Shown here in pieces: positions 1 through 6,199 of a stretch of 9,354 nucleotides of DNA (position 1 is its first letter; each line of letters opens with the position of its first letter). The translations under genes were made by a program, and so were the position numbers. Origin of the DNA: Pseudomonadota bacterium (lineage in GTDB: Bacteria; Pseudomonadota; Alphaproteobacteria; Rhizobiales; Xanthobacteraceae); NCBI GenBank assembly GCA_023431725.1, contig JAEYVN010000270.1:1-9354 (forward strand), given 5' to 3'. The notes beneath the pieces were generated by a model. It ran no database searches. It saw only the letters and a list, made by a program, of their open reading frames with translations, and had not been told where the DNA came from.

Positions 1-1784
1 TGACCTATCTCGACGGCTTGCGTCTGCTGAATGGAGGATACTGGAATCAGACCCGGCCGGATCCCTTCACGCTGTCGCGGATCGAGGTGCTGCGGGGGCC
101 GGGATCGGTGCTGTTCGGCGACAGCCCCTCGGGCGGGCTGATCAATCTCGTCACCAAACGACCGCAGGAACAGGAGCATCGCGAGATCGGCCTGCAGTAT
201 GGCAGCTTCAACCGAAAGCAGATCCAGGCTGACATGACCGGCAAGATGACTCCGGACGGGGAGTGGCTGTATCGGATCATCGGTATCTACCGCGACGCCG
301 ATTATCAGACCGATTTTGTCAAGAACGATCGGCGATTGATCATGCCGTCGATTACCTGGCGGCCGACGAAGGACACCAACTGGACGGTGACCGGCCTTTA
401 TCAGAAGGACACATCAGGTTCGTCCACTGCCTTCCTGCCGCTCTACGGCACGCTGTTTTCCAATCCCAACGGGCAGATTCCGATCAATCGCTTCACCAGC
501 GAGCAGGGCTTCGATCTCTATCAGACGACGACAAAGTCAGTCACCAGTCTGTTCGAGCATTCGTTCAGCAGCAATTTTAGAGTGTACAGCAATGTCCGTT
601 ACGCCCATGACGACGGCATTTATCGGACCATGTATCCGAACAGCTATTCCGGCTTTCCCTATGTCGATGCGGCGCAACAGAGCGTAACCCGATACGCTTA
701 CGGACTTAAGACGAAGCGGGACGCTGTCCTGGCTGATACGGGTGGCGAACTCAACTTCACCAGCGGTCCGGTGACCCATAAGGTGCTGTTCGGCGTCGAT
801 CTGCGGAACGTGACCGAGAAGTCGAGCAGCGGATTCGACATCGACCTCAATCCGTTCAATCTTTACAACCCCGTTTATGGTCAGACGCCGATCTGGGCTT
901 TCGGCGGCTTCGTGATGACTCCGCAGCCTGGCATCCGCCAGAGTGTCCGCGGCTTGTATCTTCAGGATCAGATGCGATTTGGGTCGTGGTTGGTAACTGC
1001 GGGCATTCGCCACGATACGCTTCAATCCGAGGCCGAAGGAACTCAGACGCAGGAGATTTCTTCGACGACCAAGCGGCTTGGCGTCATGTACGAGACGTCG
1101 TTCGGGCTCAATCCTTACGTTTCGTATTCGGAATCGTTCAATCCGGTGCTCGGTGCCAATATTTGTATTGGCTTCTGCAAGCCGGTCGAGGGCTCGCAAT
1201 ACGAGGCCGGATTCAAGTACAAGGTATCCAACACGGCGGCTTTCAACGCTGCCGTCTTCGACATCAGCGAGAAGAACCGCCTTGCGGCCGGGCCGGCGGG
1301 TTCGATCTACCAGGTCCAGACCGGCGAGGTCGGGATTCGCGGTGCGGAAGTTGAATATGTCGGCAGCATTACGCCCGATCTCGATATCATCGCGTCCTAT
1401 TCGTATATCGACGCGAAAATCACAAAGGGCGATTTGGCCGGCAGTCGTGTAGAGAACGTGCCGCAGAACTATGCCTCGCTATGGGCCAAGCATAAGCTCG
1501 CTCTGTTCGGCATGCCGGGATTTACCGTCGGTGCGGGTGTCCGTTACATCGGCAAATCGTGGTCGACCGGTCTTTCCCCGATCACAGGCAGCGCGTGGAC
1601 CATCACGACACCCGACCACACGCTGTTCGACGCGATGTTCGCCTATGAGAATGACCAGTGGCGGCTGCAGGTGACCGCGACCAATCTTGCGGACAAGATC
1701 TATCTGGCGAGTTGTTTGTCGCGCGGTGACTGTTTCTATGGAAACCGCCGCACGGTTCTGGGAACGTTGACCTACAAGTTCTGA
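1..1784 (+). CDS. TonB-dependent siderophore receptor, FhuA/FegA type (5' partial)
   Basis: Outer-membrane gated channel that imports ferric siderophore using TonB/ExbBD energy. The frame is open from the first bases (first whole codon at 3), so signal peptide, TonB box and the start of the plug lie upstream; the TTG at 18 is not a start. Positions 9-165 carry the end of the plug, with the signature RIEVLRGPGSVLFG (78-119) followed by GGLINLVTKRPQ. The rest is a 22-strand-type barrel rich in alternating aromatic residues, ending in TYKF with a C-terminal Phe, the usual outer-membrane assembly signal. The end contains NLADKIYLASC and then CFYG, a cysteine pair near the C-terminus that is also found in FhuA-like ferrichrome and related hydroxamate receptors. 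A second pair, CIGFC, is encoded at 1164-1178. The PepSY gene follows after 25 bp. Family is certain; hydroxamate substrate is inferred from similarity and neighbour, and another siderophore remains possible. Confidence 0.95.
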   Translation, partial: TYLDGLRLLNGGYWNQTRPDPFTLSRIEVLRGPGSVLFGDSPSGGLINLVTKRPQEQEHREIGLQYGSFNRKQIQADMTGKMTPDGEWLYRIIGIYRDADYQTDFVKNDRRLIMPSITWRPTKDTNWTVTGLYQKDTSGSSTAFLPLYGTLFSNPNGQIPINRFTSEQGFDLYQTTTKSVTSLFEHSFSSNFRVYSNVRYAHDDGIYRTMYPNSYSGFPYVDAAQQSVTRYAYGLKTKRDAVLADTGGELNFTSGPVTHKVLFGVDLRNVTEKSSSGFDIDLNPFNLYNPVYGQTPIWAFGGFVMTPQPGIRQSVRGLYLQDQMRFGSWLVTAGIRHDTLQSEAEGTQTQEISSTTKRLGVMYETSFGLNPYVSYSESFNPVLGANICIGFCKPVEGSQYEAGFKYKVSNTAAFNAAVFDISEKNRLAAGPAGSIYQVQTGEVGIRGAEVEYVGSITPDLDIIASYSYIDAKITKGDLAGSRVENVPQNYASLWAKHKLALFGMPGFTVGAGVRYIGKSWSTGLSPITGSAWTITTPDHTLFDAMFAYENDQWRLQVTATNLADKIYLASCLSRGDCFYGNRRTVLGTLTYKF

Positions 1785-1800
1785 AAGATCCCAACCCCAC

Positions 1801-1807
1801 GAGGAGC
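1801..1807 (+). promoter_or_regulatory. Ribosome-binding site of the PepSY gene
   Basis: GAGGAGC lies two bases before the ATG at 1810 (GAGGAG itself ends three bases before it). It fixes this ATG as the start and lies in the 25-bp gap after the receptor stop, consistent with one transcript. Confidence 0.6.
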
Positions 1808-1809
1808 GA

Positions 1810-2985
1810 ATGCTGAGTTCTCGCACCATCAGGGCCTGGTCCTGGGTTCACACCTGGACCAGTCTGATCAGCACGGCGTTCCTGCTGCTGATCTGCATCA
1901 CTGGGCTGCCGCTGATCTTTCACCACGAGATCGATCACTGGCTTTATGAGGAGGTCGAGCCGGCGAAATTGCCGGCCGATGCGCCGCACTCCAATCTCGA
2001 CAAGATCGTGGCGAACGGTCTGGCGAAGTTTCCGGGGCAGGCGGTCCAGTTCATGTTCTGGGACCGCGAAGAGCCGGAAATCGTCATGCTCAGCATCGGC
2101 AAGACGGTCGATTCCAATCCCGAACAGAACGAGGTCGTGCGGCTCGATTCACGGACGGGCGAATTTCTCGACACGTCCGATTTCCGCTCGCATATCACAT
2201 ACATTTTCTACAAGCTTCACGTGGATCTGTATGCCGGTTTGCCGGGCAAGCTGTTCCTCGGCCTGATGGGCTTTCTGTTCTGCATCGCCATCATATCGGG
2301 CGTGGTGCTGTACTGGCCCTCGACCCGCAAACTGAATTTCGGCGCGGTGCGGCGCGAGCGGTCGCGGCTGGTCCGCTGGCTTGATCTGCACAATCTGCTT
2401 GGCATCGTCACGGTAGTCTGGGCGCTGACCGTCGGATTCACCGGCGTCATCAACACCTGGGCCGATCTGGTCTTCAAGGTCTGGCAGAATGGGCAACTGG
2501 CCGAGATGACGGCCGCCTACAAGGATCGCTCGATCCCGCAAAATCCAACGTCGGTTCAGTCCGCCGTCGATGTATCGCGCGAGTTGATGCCGAATATGGT
2601 GCCGTCCTTCGTCGTGTTCCCCGGCAATCCGTTCACCAGCAGGAGCCATTACGCTGTCTTCATGCGCGGGGACACGCCGCTGACCTCGCGGCTGCTGCGT
2701 CCGGCTCTTGTCGACGCGGAGACCGGCAAGCTGACCGACAGCCGTGAAATGCCGTGGTACGTTTCGATGTTGTTGATCTCGCAGCCGCTGCATTTCGGCG
2801 ATTATGGCGGCATGCCGCTGAAAATCATCTGGGCGGTGCTGGATGTGGTGACGATCGTCGTGTTGATCACGGGGCTCTATCTGTGGGTCGCGAGGCGCAG
2901 GCGTGCGCGACTGCCTTCCGGACGAATGGTACGTCAACCGCAACAAACGGACGCGCAAGCGCTCGGACTGTCACGCAAAGCCTGA
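1810..2985 (+). CDS. PepSY-type inner-membrane protein of siderophore uptake (FegB/PiuB-like)
   Basis: 391-residue inner-membrane protein of the PepSY-associated TM family. Four hydrophobic helices are visible at about residues 17-37, 148-169, 197-217 and 335-359. A large non-cytoplasmic region lies between helices 1 and 2 and another between 3 and 4, the usual layout. Histidines sit at or near helix ends: H14 (WVHTW), H137 (KLHVDLYAG), H194 (DLHNLLG) and H328 (QPLHFGDYGG). Members of this family are found beside siderophore receptors, and some are linked to reductive release of iron in the periplasm; the histidines would suit haem b ligation, which is inference. The arrangement receptor then PepSY matches fegA-fegB of Bradyrhizobium, where the operon is reported to matter for nodule development. 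The start has a strong ribosome-binding site. The C-terminal tail (RRRR, then a Gln-rich polar stretch) would be cytoplasmic. Family call is firm; reductase versus permease role is open. Confidence 0.9.
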   Translation: MLSSRTIRAWSWVHTWTSLISTAFLLLICITGLPLIFHHEIDHWLYEEVEPAKLPADAPHSNLDKIVANGLAKFPGQAVQFMFWDREEPEIVMLSIGKTVDSNPEQNEVVRLDSRTGEFLDTSDFRSHITYIFYKLHVDLYAGLPGKLFLGLMGFLFCIAIISGVVLYWPSTRKLNFGAVRRERSRLVRWLDLHNLLGIVTVVWALTVGFTGVINTWADLVFKVWQNGQLAEMTAAYKDRSIPQNPTSVQSAVDVSRELMPNMVPSFVVFPGNPFTSRSHYAVFMRGDTPLTSRLLRPALVDAETGKLTDSREMPWYVSMLLISQPLHFGDYGGMPLKIIWAVLDVVTIVVLITGLYLWVARRRRARLPSGRMVRQPQQTDAQALGLSRKA

Positions 2986-3112
2986 CGGGCGCCGCCGTGA
3001 GGTACCGCGGCCCGCTCGCGTGTTCTGTCCCACGCCGTGCATGACGCCTTTCCGAACCGTGCTTCCAACCATGGCGTATCGCGGTGACGGTCTTGAACAT
3101 GGAATCGGAATG

Positions 3113-3304
3113 ATGAAGCGAGATTGGAAGCAGGTTTTCAAAATCCCGATTCTGCTCGGGGTGCTCAGCACGATCGGACTGGTCTCCGCGCTGCTTGGCG
3201 ACAGTATCTGGGATGCCGTGTCGTGGATCACGCTCGGCGTGCCCTGTGCGGTTATCGTCTGGTTTTGGTTCGGAGGCGGGCGGCGACGAAAGCTGCCCAG
3301 CTGA
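3113..3304 (+). CDS. Small two-helix membrane protein downstream of the PepSY gene
   Basis: 63-residue protein of unknown function. The sequence shows a basic N-terminus (MKRDWKQVFK), helix 1 at about 11-28, a short acidic Gly-Asp turn (LLGDSIWD, 27-34), helix 2 at about 36-53 and a basic tail GGGRRRK. The charge pattern predicts both ends in the cytoplasm. The frame is open far upstream (to 2903), but that part overlaps the PepSY gene, is basic and low in structure, and is unlikely to be translated. Starts at 3071, 3110 and 3113 are possible; 3113 is chosen because GGAA at 3101-3104 is well placed and the protein then begins right before the amphipathic helix. It follows the PepSY gene by 127 bp on the same strand and may be the third member of the iron-uptake module, an inference from position only. 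The overall membrane-protein look makes it likelier real than a chance frame. Confidence 0.65.
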   Translation: MKRDWKQVFKIPILLGVLSTIGLVSALLGDSIWDAVSWITLGVPCAVIVWFWFGGGRRRKLPS

Positions 3305-3514
3305 CGCCGCTATCCACCTTCTCCAGCAAAATCAAAAGGCCCGCGGCTTTGCCTCATCGATGTGCGCAGTTGCGACAGTCAGATCGAACCGGCATTAAGC
3401 GGCCTCGTTCGCCGGGGACAGTATGCCGGATCAGCAGCGCGCCGTCCGGCTGGGCCAGCGGGCCTGCGGCTGCTGCGAGACGGTGCCGGGCATGATGCCA
3501 CCTCAGCGTAATGC
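3305..3514. other. Convergent intergenic gap, no gene seen
   Basis: 210 bp lie between the small membrane gene (+) and the end of fliP (-). No convincing ORF is present. On the minus strand, 3350-3325 reads AAAGCC, GCG, GGC, then a T-rich run, a weak terminator-like hairpin about 165 nt past the fliP stop. Positions 3432-3475 hold CAGCAGC and GCTGCTG 30 bases apart with a shorter dyad (GCTGG-G-CCAGC) between them, so the strand can fold into a long GC-rich structure. Confidence 0.5.
3327..3350 (-). terminator. fliP: Weak candidate terminator for fliO-fliP
   Basis: Read on the minus strand, GCC and GGC pair around a GCG loop, with flanking AAA and TTT able to extend the stem past one bulged C, and the T-rich stretch TTTTGATTTT follows. 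The stem is short and the distance to the fliP stop (about 165 nt) is long, so this is only a candidate. Confidence 0.2.
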
Positions 3515-4261
3515 CTAAGTCCCGTAACTCTGGACCAGACTTCCCGCCACCAGGCTCCAGCCGTCGACAAGCACGAAGAAGATCAGCTTGAAGGGCAGGG
3601 ACACGACGACTGGCGGCAGCATCATCATGCCCATCGACATCAGCACTGACGCGACCACGAGGTCGATGATCAGAAATGGCAAGAACAGCAGAAACCCGAT
3701 CTCGAAGGCTCGTTTCAATTCCGAGATCATGAAGGCAGGGATCAGGACGCGAAGCGACACATCTTGCGGCGTTGCCGGCTTGGCTTCGCGCGACAGATCC
3801 ATGAACAGCGCGAGATCCTTCTCGCGTACGTTTTTCAGCATGAAGGCCTTGAATGGCTCCGATGAACGCTGAAAGGCCTGCTCGGCGCTGATCTCGTTGT
3901 TCGCGAGCGGGCGCAGACCCACCTCGTAGGCATTCTGGAAGGCCGGCCCCATGATGAAGGCGGTCAGGAACAATGCCAACGCCATCAGCACCGAGTTAGG
4001 CGGTGCCGTACCCGTGCCGAGCGCCGTACGAAGCAAGGACAGAACCACCACGATCCGCGTGAATGACGTCATCATCACGAGGATCGACGGCGCCAGCGAC
4101 AGCACCGTGATCAGCGCGATCATCTGGATCGCGCGTTCGGTCAATCCGGCGCCCTGGCCGAAATTGATGCTGATGTCTTGCGAGAAGGCTGTGTTTGGAA
4201 GAACGACCAGGATCGCGGCCACCGTCAACAGACGGACGCAGCACGCGATTGGTCGCGTCAA
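3515..4261 (-). CDS. fliP: Flagellar export gate protein FliP
   Basis: 248 residues, the normal size for FliP, which forms a pentamer at the heart of the flagellar type III export gate with FliQ and FliR. A cleavable signal peptide (about 1-27, ending in TAFS) is typical of this protein. The family core is plain: LAPSILVMMTSFTRI (56-70), LGTGTAPPN (81-89) with the usual small-residue turn, and the C-terminal signature PAFMISELKRAFEIGF (175-190) followed by two hydrophobic helices. It ends GWSLVAGSLVQSYGT. The start is TTG at 4261-4259, overlapping the fliO TGA as TTGA; no ATG or GTG at the N-terminus would keep the signal peptide, and AGG about ten bases upstream is the only ribosome-binding site seen. 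Translation is therefore probably coupled to fliO. fliQ and fliR are in the divergent operon, not adjacent as in enterobacteria. Product call is firm; the start is less certain. Confidence 0.97.
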   Translation of the reverse strand: MTRPIACCVRLLTVAAILVVLPNTAFSQDISINFGQGAGLTERAIQMIALITVLSLAPSILVMMTSFTRIVVVLSLLRTALGTGTAPPNSVLMALALFLTAFIMGPAFQNAYEVGLRPLANNEISAEQAFQRSSEPFKAFMLKNVREKDLALFMDLSREAKPATPQDVSLRVLIPAFMISELKRAFEIGFLLFLPFLIIDLVVASVLMSMGMMMLPPVVVSLPFKLIFFVLVDGWSLVAGSLVQSYGT

Positions 4262-5484
4262 GACGGCTTGCCTGCGGGGCGGCCGAGAAGGTTTGCCATT
4301 TCTTCCTCGAGGCTACCGAACATGTCGTCCGGGTTGTCTGATTTTTCAGGGGCGGCCTTTGCGGGGGCCGGTGCGGGTTTGGGAGCGGCCACCGGATCCT
4401 TCGGCTTTTCAGCAGCAGCAGCAGCCGGTGCGGGAGGCGCGACATCCGGCGCCTTGGCTGGACCAGCAGGCGGAGCGGGCGGTGTGGCACGCGGCGCTTC
4501 TGCGGCCGGCTTTGCTACTGGCGGCGTTGCCGTGGCACGCGGAGCCTGAGCGGCCGGTGCTGCCGGACGGCGCAATGCAGCTTCGAGACGCTGGGCCATG
4601 TCAGCGAGATTCTGATCCGCCGACGGCTGAGCGACCGGAGCCTGGACGGGCGCCGGCATCGGCGCGGGTTTCGGCGCCATGCGAGGGATTTCCACTCGTG
4701 GCGTCTCGACGCGGTGTGGATCGACACGTGGCGCTTCGACACGTGGAGCCTCGGCGCGAGGAGCTTCTGCGCGAGGAGCTTCTGCTCTGGGAGCCTCGAC
4801 ACGCGGAGCTTCGTTTCTAGGCACTTCCATGCGTGGCTCAAGGCGCGGCATTTCCACACGCGGCGCTTCCATTGCGGGAGCCGCTGCCGGACGGGGCGCA
4901 GGAGCCGGGCGCGGCGCAGGAGCCACGGGCTCGGCCGGGCGCACGGACAATTCAGCCGCGAGGCCGGCCAGCGGATCGACTGGGCGCGACCGTTTCGGAA
5001 GCGCCGGCGGTGGTGACTGGTCAGGCTGCAACGCCCATTGCGAGGAATCCTCAAGCGGAGCCGGTCGCAGAGCGGGAGCGGGACGCGGCGCAACGTCGGG
5101 CTGCAGCGGCGGCCAGTTGGCTTCTTCGCTCGTGGCGCCGGCGAGAACCCTGGAGAGATTGTCGGCAACCGAGGAAGCGCGCTCGCGGCTGCTCTGGCCG
5201 CGCACGATATTGGCTTCGACCAGCACGTCGTTCGGGCCGCCGATCATGATCAGGTGTTCGACATTGTCCCGGCGGATCAGCACCAGCTTGCGGCGGCCAT
5301 CGACGGCGCCGGCTTCAATGACGGCGAGACGCGGCGCGCGGCCGCGTGCACCCTGACCGCGAAGACCGCCCGCGCCGAAGCGTCGGATCAGCCAGGCCGT
5401 CAGGCCGATCAATGCGAAAACGACGACGAATGCGATGAAAAAGCGCACCGGTAGCGACGTTCCTTCCCCAAAAAGGCTATCCAT
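4258..5484 (-). CDS. fliO: FliO-like flagellar biosynthesis protein with long Pro/Ala-rich repeat tail
   Basis: 408 residues from the ATG at 5484, against roughly 100-150 for a classical FliO. FliO promotes assembly or stability of the FliP complex. A single N-terminal helix (about 14-34, RFFIAFVVVFALIGLTAWLI) is followed by a basic stretch and a small beta-rich FliO domain to about 95, including RLAVIEAGAVDGRRKLVLIR and HLIMIGGPNDVLVE. The rest is a probably disordered cytoplasmic tail rich in Pro, Ala and Arg: thirteen E-x-P-R units at 205-269, then Pro/Ala runs. The tail ends in a non-repetitive acidic motif, NPDDMFGSLEEEMANLLGRP (384-403), that looks like a conserved binding helix. A GTG at 5505 would add seven residues but overlaps the AGGAGG ribosome-binding site, so the ATG is preferred. 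FliO identity rests on the N-terminal fold and the coupled fliP. Confidence 0.85.
   Translation of the reverse strand: MDSLFGEGTSLPVRFFIAFVVVFALIGLTAWLIRRFGAGGLRGQGARGRAPRLAVIEAGAVDGRRKLVLIRRDNVEHLIMIGGPNDVLVEANIVRGQSSRERASSVADNLSRVLAGATSEEANWPPLQPDVAPRPAPALRPAPLEDSSQWALQPDQSPPPALPKRSRPVDPLAGLAAELSVRPAEPVAPAPRPAPAPRPAAAPAMEAPRVEMPRLEPRMEVPRNEAPRVEAPRAEAPRAEAPRAEAPRVEAPRVDPHRVETPRVEIPRMAPKPAPMPAPVQAPVAQPSADQNLADMAQRLEAALRRPAAPAAQAPRATATPPVAKPAAEAPRATPPAPPAGPAKAPDVAPPAPAAAAAEKPKDPVAAPKPAPAPAKAAPEKSDNPDDMFGSLEEEMANLLGRPAGKPS
4678..4872 (-). repeat. fliO: 15-bp coding repeats in fliO (13 units of E-x-P-R)
   Basis: These 195 bp encode thirteen consecutive 5-residue units of the pattern [VAMLN]-E-[AMVTI]-P-R, residues 205-269. 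One unit has four residues and one is degenerate (VDPHR). At DNA level the middle units are nearly identical; 4754-4768 and 4769-4783 are an exact tandem copy of 15 bp. This points to recent expansion by slippage within a region already made of repeats. The opposite strand is also open through the repeats, which is a by-product. Confidence 0.9.
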
Positions 5485-5496
5485 CGGACTGACCGG

Positions 5497-5502
5497 CCTC
5501 CT
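5497..5502 (-). promoter_or_regulatory. fliO: fliO ribosome-binding site
   Basis: AGGAGG read on the minus strand lies 12 bases before the ATG at 5484. It overlaps the alternative in-frame GTG (5505-5503), which therefore has no site of its own. The spacing is longer than the optimum, so initiation may be modest. Confidence 0.6.
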
Positions 5503-5508
5503 CACTGA

Positions 5509-5527
5509 GGGGCGTGGATCACGCCCC
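5509..5527 (-). promoter_or_regulatory. Hairpin in the fliO leader, just before the ribosome-binding site
   Basis: Perfect 7-bp arms GGGGCGT and ACGCCCC around a 5-nt loop. On the minus-strand transcript the hairpin ends six bases before AGGAGG. No T-run follows, so it is not an intrinsic terminator; a role in translation or RNA stability is inference. Confidence 0.5.
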
Positions 5528-5541
5528 GATCGGTTAAGGTC

Positions 5542-5558
5542 TCGGCAACGCTTGCCGA
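5542..5558 (-). promoter_or_regulatory. Second hairpin in the fliO leader
   Basis: Perfect 7-bp arms TCGGCAA and TTGCCGA around the 3-nt loop CGC. It lies 14 bp upstream of the other leader hairpin. It could be an RNA hairpin or a DNA operator for a dimeric regulator; the sequence cannot separate these. Confidence 0.4.
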
Positions 5559-5566
5559 CCTGAAGA

Positions 5567-5581
5567 CTAACAAAACCCTAA
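5567..5581 (-). promoter_or_regulatory. Degenerate CtrA-like box facing fliO
   Basis: On the minus strand this reads TTAG-N7-TTAG, one mismatch per half-site from the CtrA consensus TTAA-N7-TTAA, with the exact spacing kept. It is about 83 bp upstream of the fliO ATG, close to the distance of the perfect box from flgB. Assignment is by pattern only. Confidence 0.35.
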
Positions 5582-5635
5582 CGGACCTGATGAGTGTTTA
5601 TCGCGATTCTATCGCATTTCCAGGCCGTAACTTGA

Positions 5636-5660
5636 GGTTTTGGTAAACCGCTCAGCTGAG
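5636..5660. promoter_or_regulatory. Two adjacent palindromes between the divergent operons
   Basis: GGTTT-TGGT-AAACC (5636-5649) is followed at once by the perfect 10-bp palindrome CTCAGCTGAG (5651-5660). They lie about 35 bp upstream of the perfect CtrA-like box. They could be operator sites for a second regulator; nothing in the sequence names one. Confidence 0.25.
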
Positions 5661-5693
5661 GCCAAACGATGGCAAGGCGGCCGAATACCGTTT

Positions 5694-5712
5694 TTAACCA
5701 GTTGTTAACCAT
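5694..5712 (+). promoter_or_regulatory. Perfect CtrA box upstream of flgB
   Basis: TTAA (5694-5697), seven bases, TTAA (5705-5708), continuing as TTAACCAT. This is the full binding consensus of CtrA, the alphaproteobacterial cell-cycle response regulator that controls early flagellar operons in Caulobacter and relatives. It ends 76 bp before the chosen flgB ATG, which leaves room for a start site and short leader. I see no strong -10, as is usual for activator-dependent promoters of this class. A site here also argues that the upstream in-frame start at 5669 is not used, since transcription would begin downstream of it. Confidence 0.7.
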
Positions 5713-5788
5713 ACACCGGGCAAGAATTGCCTGTCGTCGCGAATCTTCGAGTCCAGATTTGCGGATCCTCATGCTCGAAGAACATGCC

Positions 5789-6187
5789 ATGCCCGTGTCA
5801 GGACTGCCGATCCTCTCCATGCTCCGGACCAAGATGCAGTGGCATCAGGAGCGGCAGCGATTGCTGTCCGAGAACATCTCCAATTCCGACACCCCCAAGT
5901 TCCGACCATCGGACCTGACGCCCCCGAAATTTGATTCTTCGGCGAGAGGCGGACTGGGCGTCGCGCTGCAGCGGACCAGCGGCGGCCAGATCGTCGGGTT
6001 CAGCGGCGCGAGCCCGAGCGTTCAGCAGGACAAGCCGGGTGGCGCCGAAACCCGGCCGGCCGGCAATTCGGTCAGCCTCGAAGACGAGATGCTGAAGGTG
6101 GCCGAGAACCAGATGGACTACCAGGCGGTGGCCGGCCTCTACACCAAGAGTCTCGGCCTGATGAAAACCGCCCTCGGCAAACGCTAA
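5789..6187 (+). CDS. flgB: Flagellar proximal rod protein FlgB
   Basis: 132 residues, the normal length for FlgB, a structural protein of the proximal rod in the periplasm, exported by the flagellar type III system without a signal peptide. The rod signature is SENISNSDTPKFRP (27-40), preceded by the amphipathic helix MLRTKMQWHQERQRLL. The C-terminal half has DEMLKVAENQMDYQAVAGLY, the family's second coiled segment. Three in-frame starts exist: TTG/ATG-type sites far upstream (to 5669), ATG 5771 and ATG 5789. The last is chosen because it gives family length and has GAAGAA at 5777-5782; 5771 would add six residues. First gene of a six-gene operon, with flgC 12 bp further on, and probably under the CtrA-like box upstream. 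Identity is firm; start is probable. Confidence 0.95.
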   Translation: MPVSGLPILSMLRTKMQWHQERQRLLSENISNSDTPKFRPSDLTPPKFDSSARGGLGVALQRTSGGQIVGFSGASPSVQQDKPGGAETRPAGNSVSLEDEMLKVAENQMDYQAVAGLYTKSLGLMKTALGKR

Positions 6188-6199
6188 CGGGACAGCATC

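Noticed and set aside
537..1199. 220-residue minus-strand frame opposite the receptor
   Set aside because: Arg/His-rich composition without any domain, and the plus strand here is a clear receptor barrel.
2903..3112. Upstream extension of the small membrane protein
   Set aside because: It overlaps the PepSY gene, is basic and unstructured, and lacks a ribosome-binding site at its first start.
4678..4872. CRISPR-like array from regular repeats
   Set aside because: Units are 15 bp, contiguous, without spacers, and in frame with fliO.
4679..5356. Long plus-strand frame of Arg-Gly-Ala-Ser-Thr repeats opposite fliO
   Set aside because: It is the complement of the fliO repeats; the open frame follows from the repeat codons and high GC, and it has no ribosome-binding site or family character.
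5485..5505. GTG start for fliO at 5505
   Set aside because: It overlaps the AGGAGG site and has none of its own; the ATG at 5484 begins just before the membrane helix.
5718..5731. Sigma-54 type promoter near GGGCAAGAATTGCC
   Set aside because: The GG to GC spacing is 8-9 bases, not the required 10; the stretch is better described as a short inverted repeat GGCAA-GAA-TTGCC.
5669..5788. Extended N-terminus for FlgB from 5669
   Set aside because: It would add 40 residues lacking in FlgB, and the CtrA-like box lies inside that stretch.
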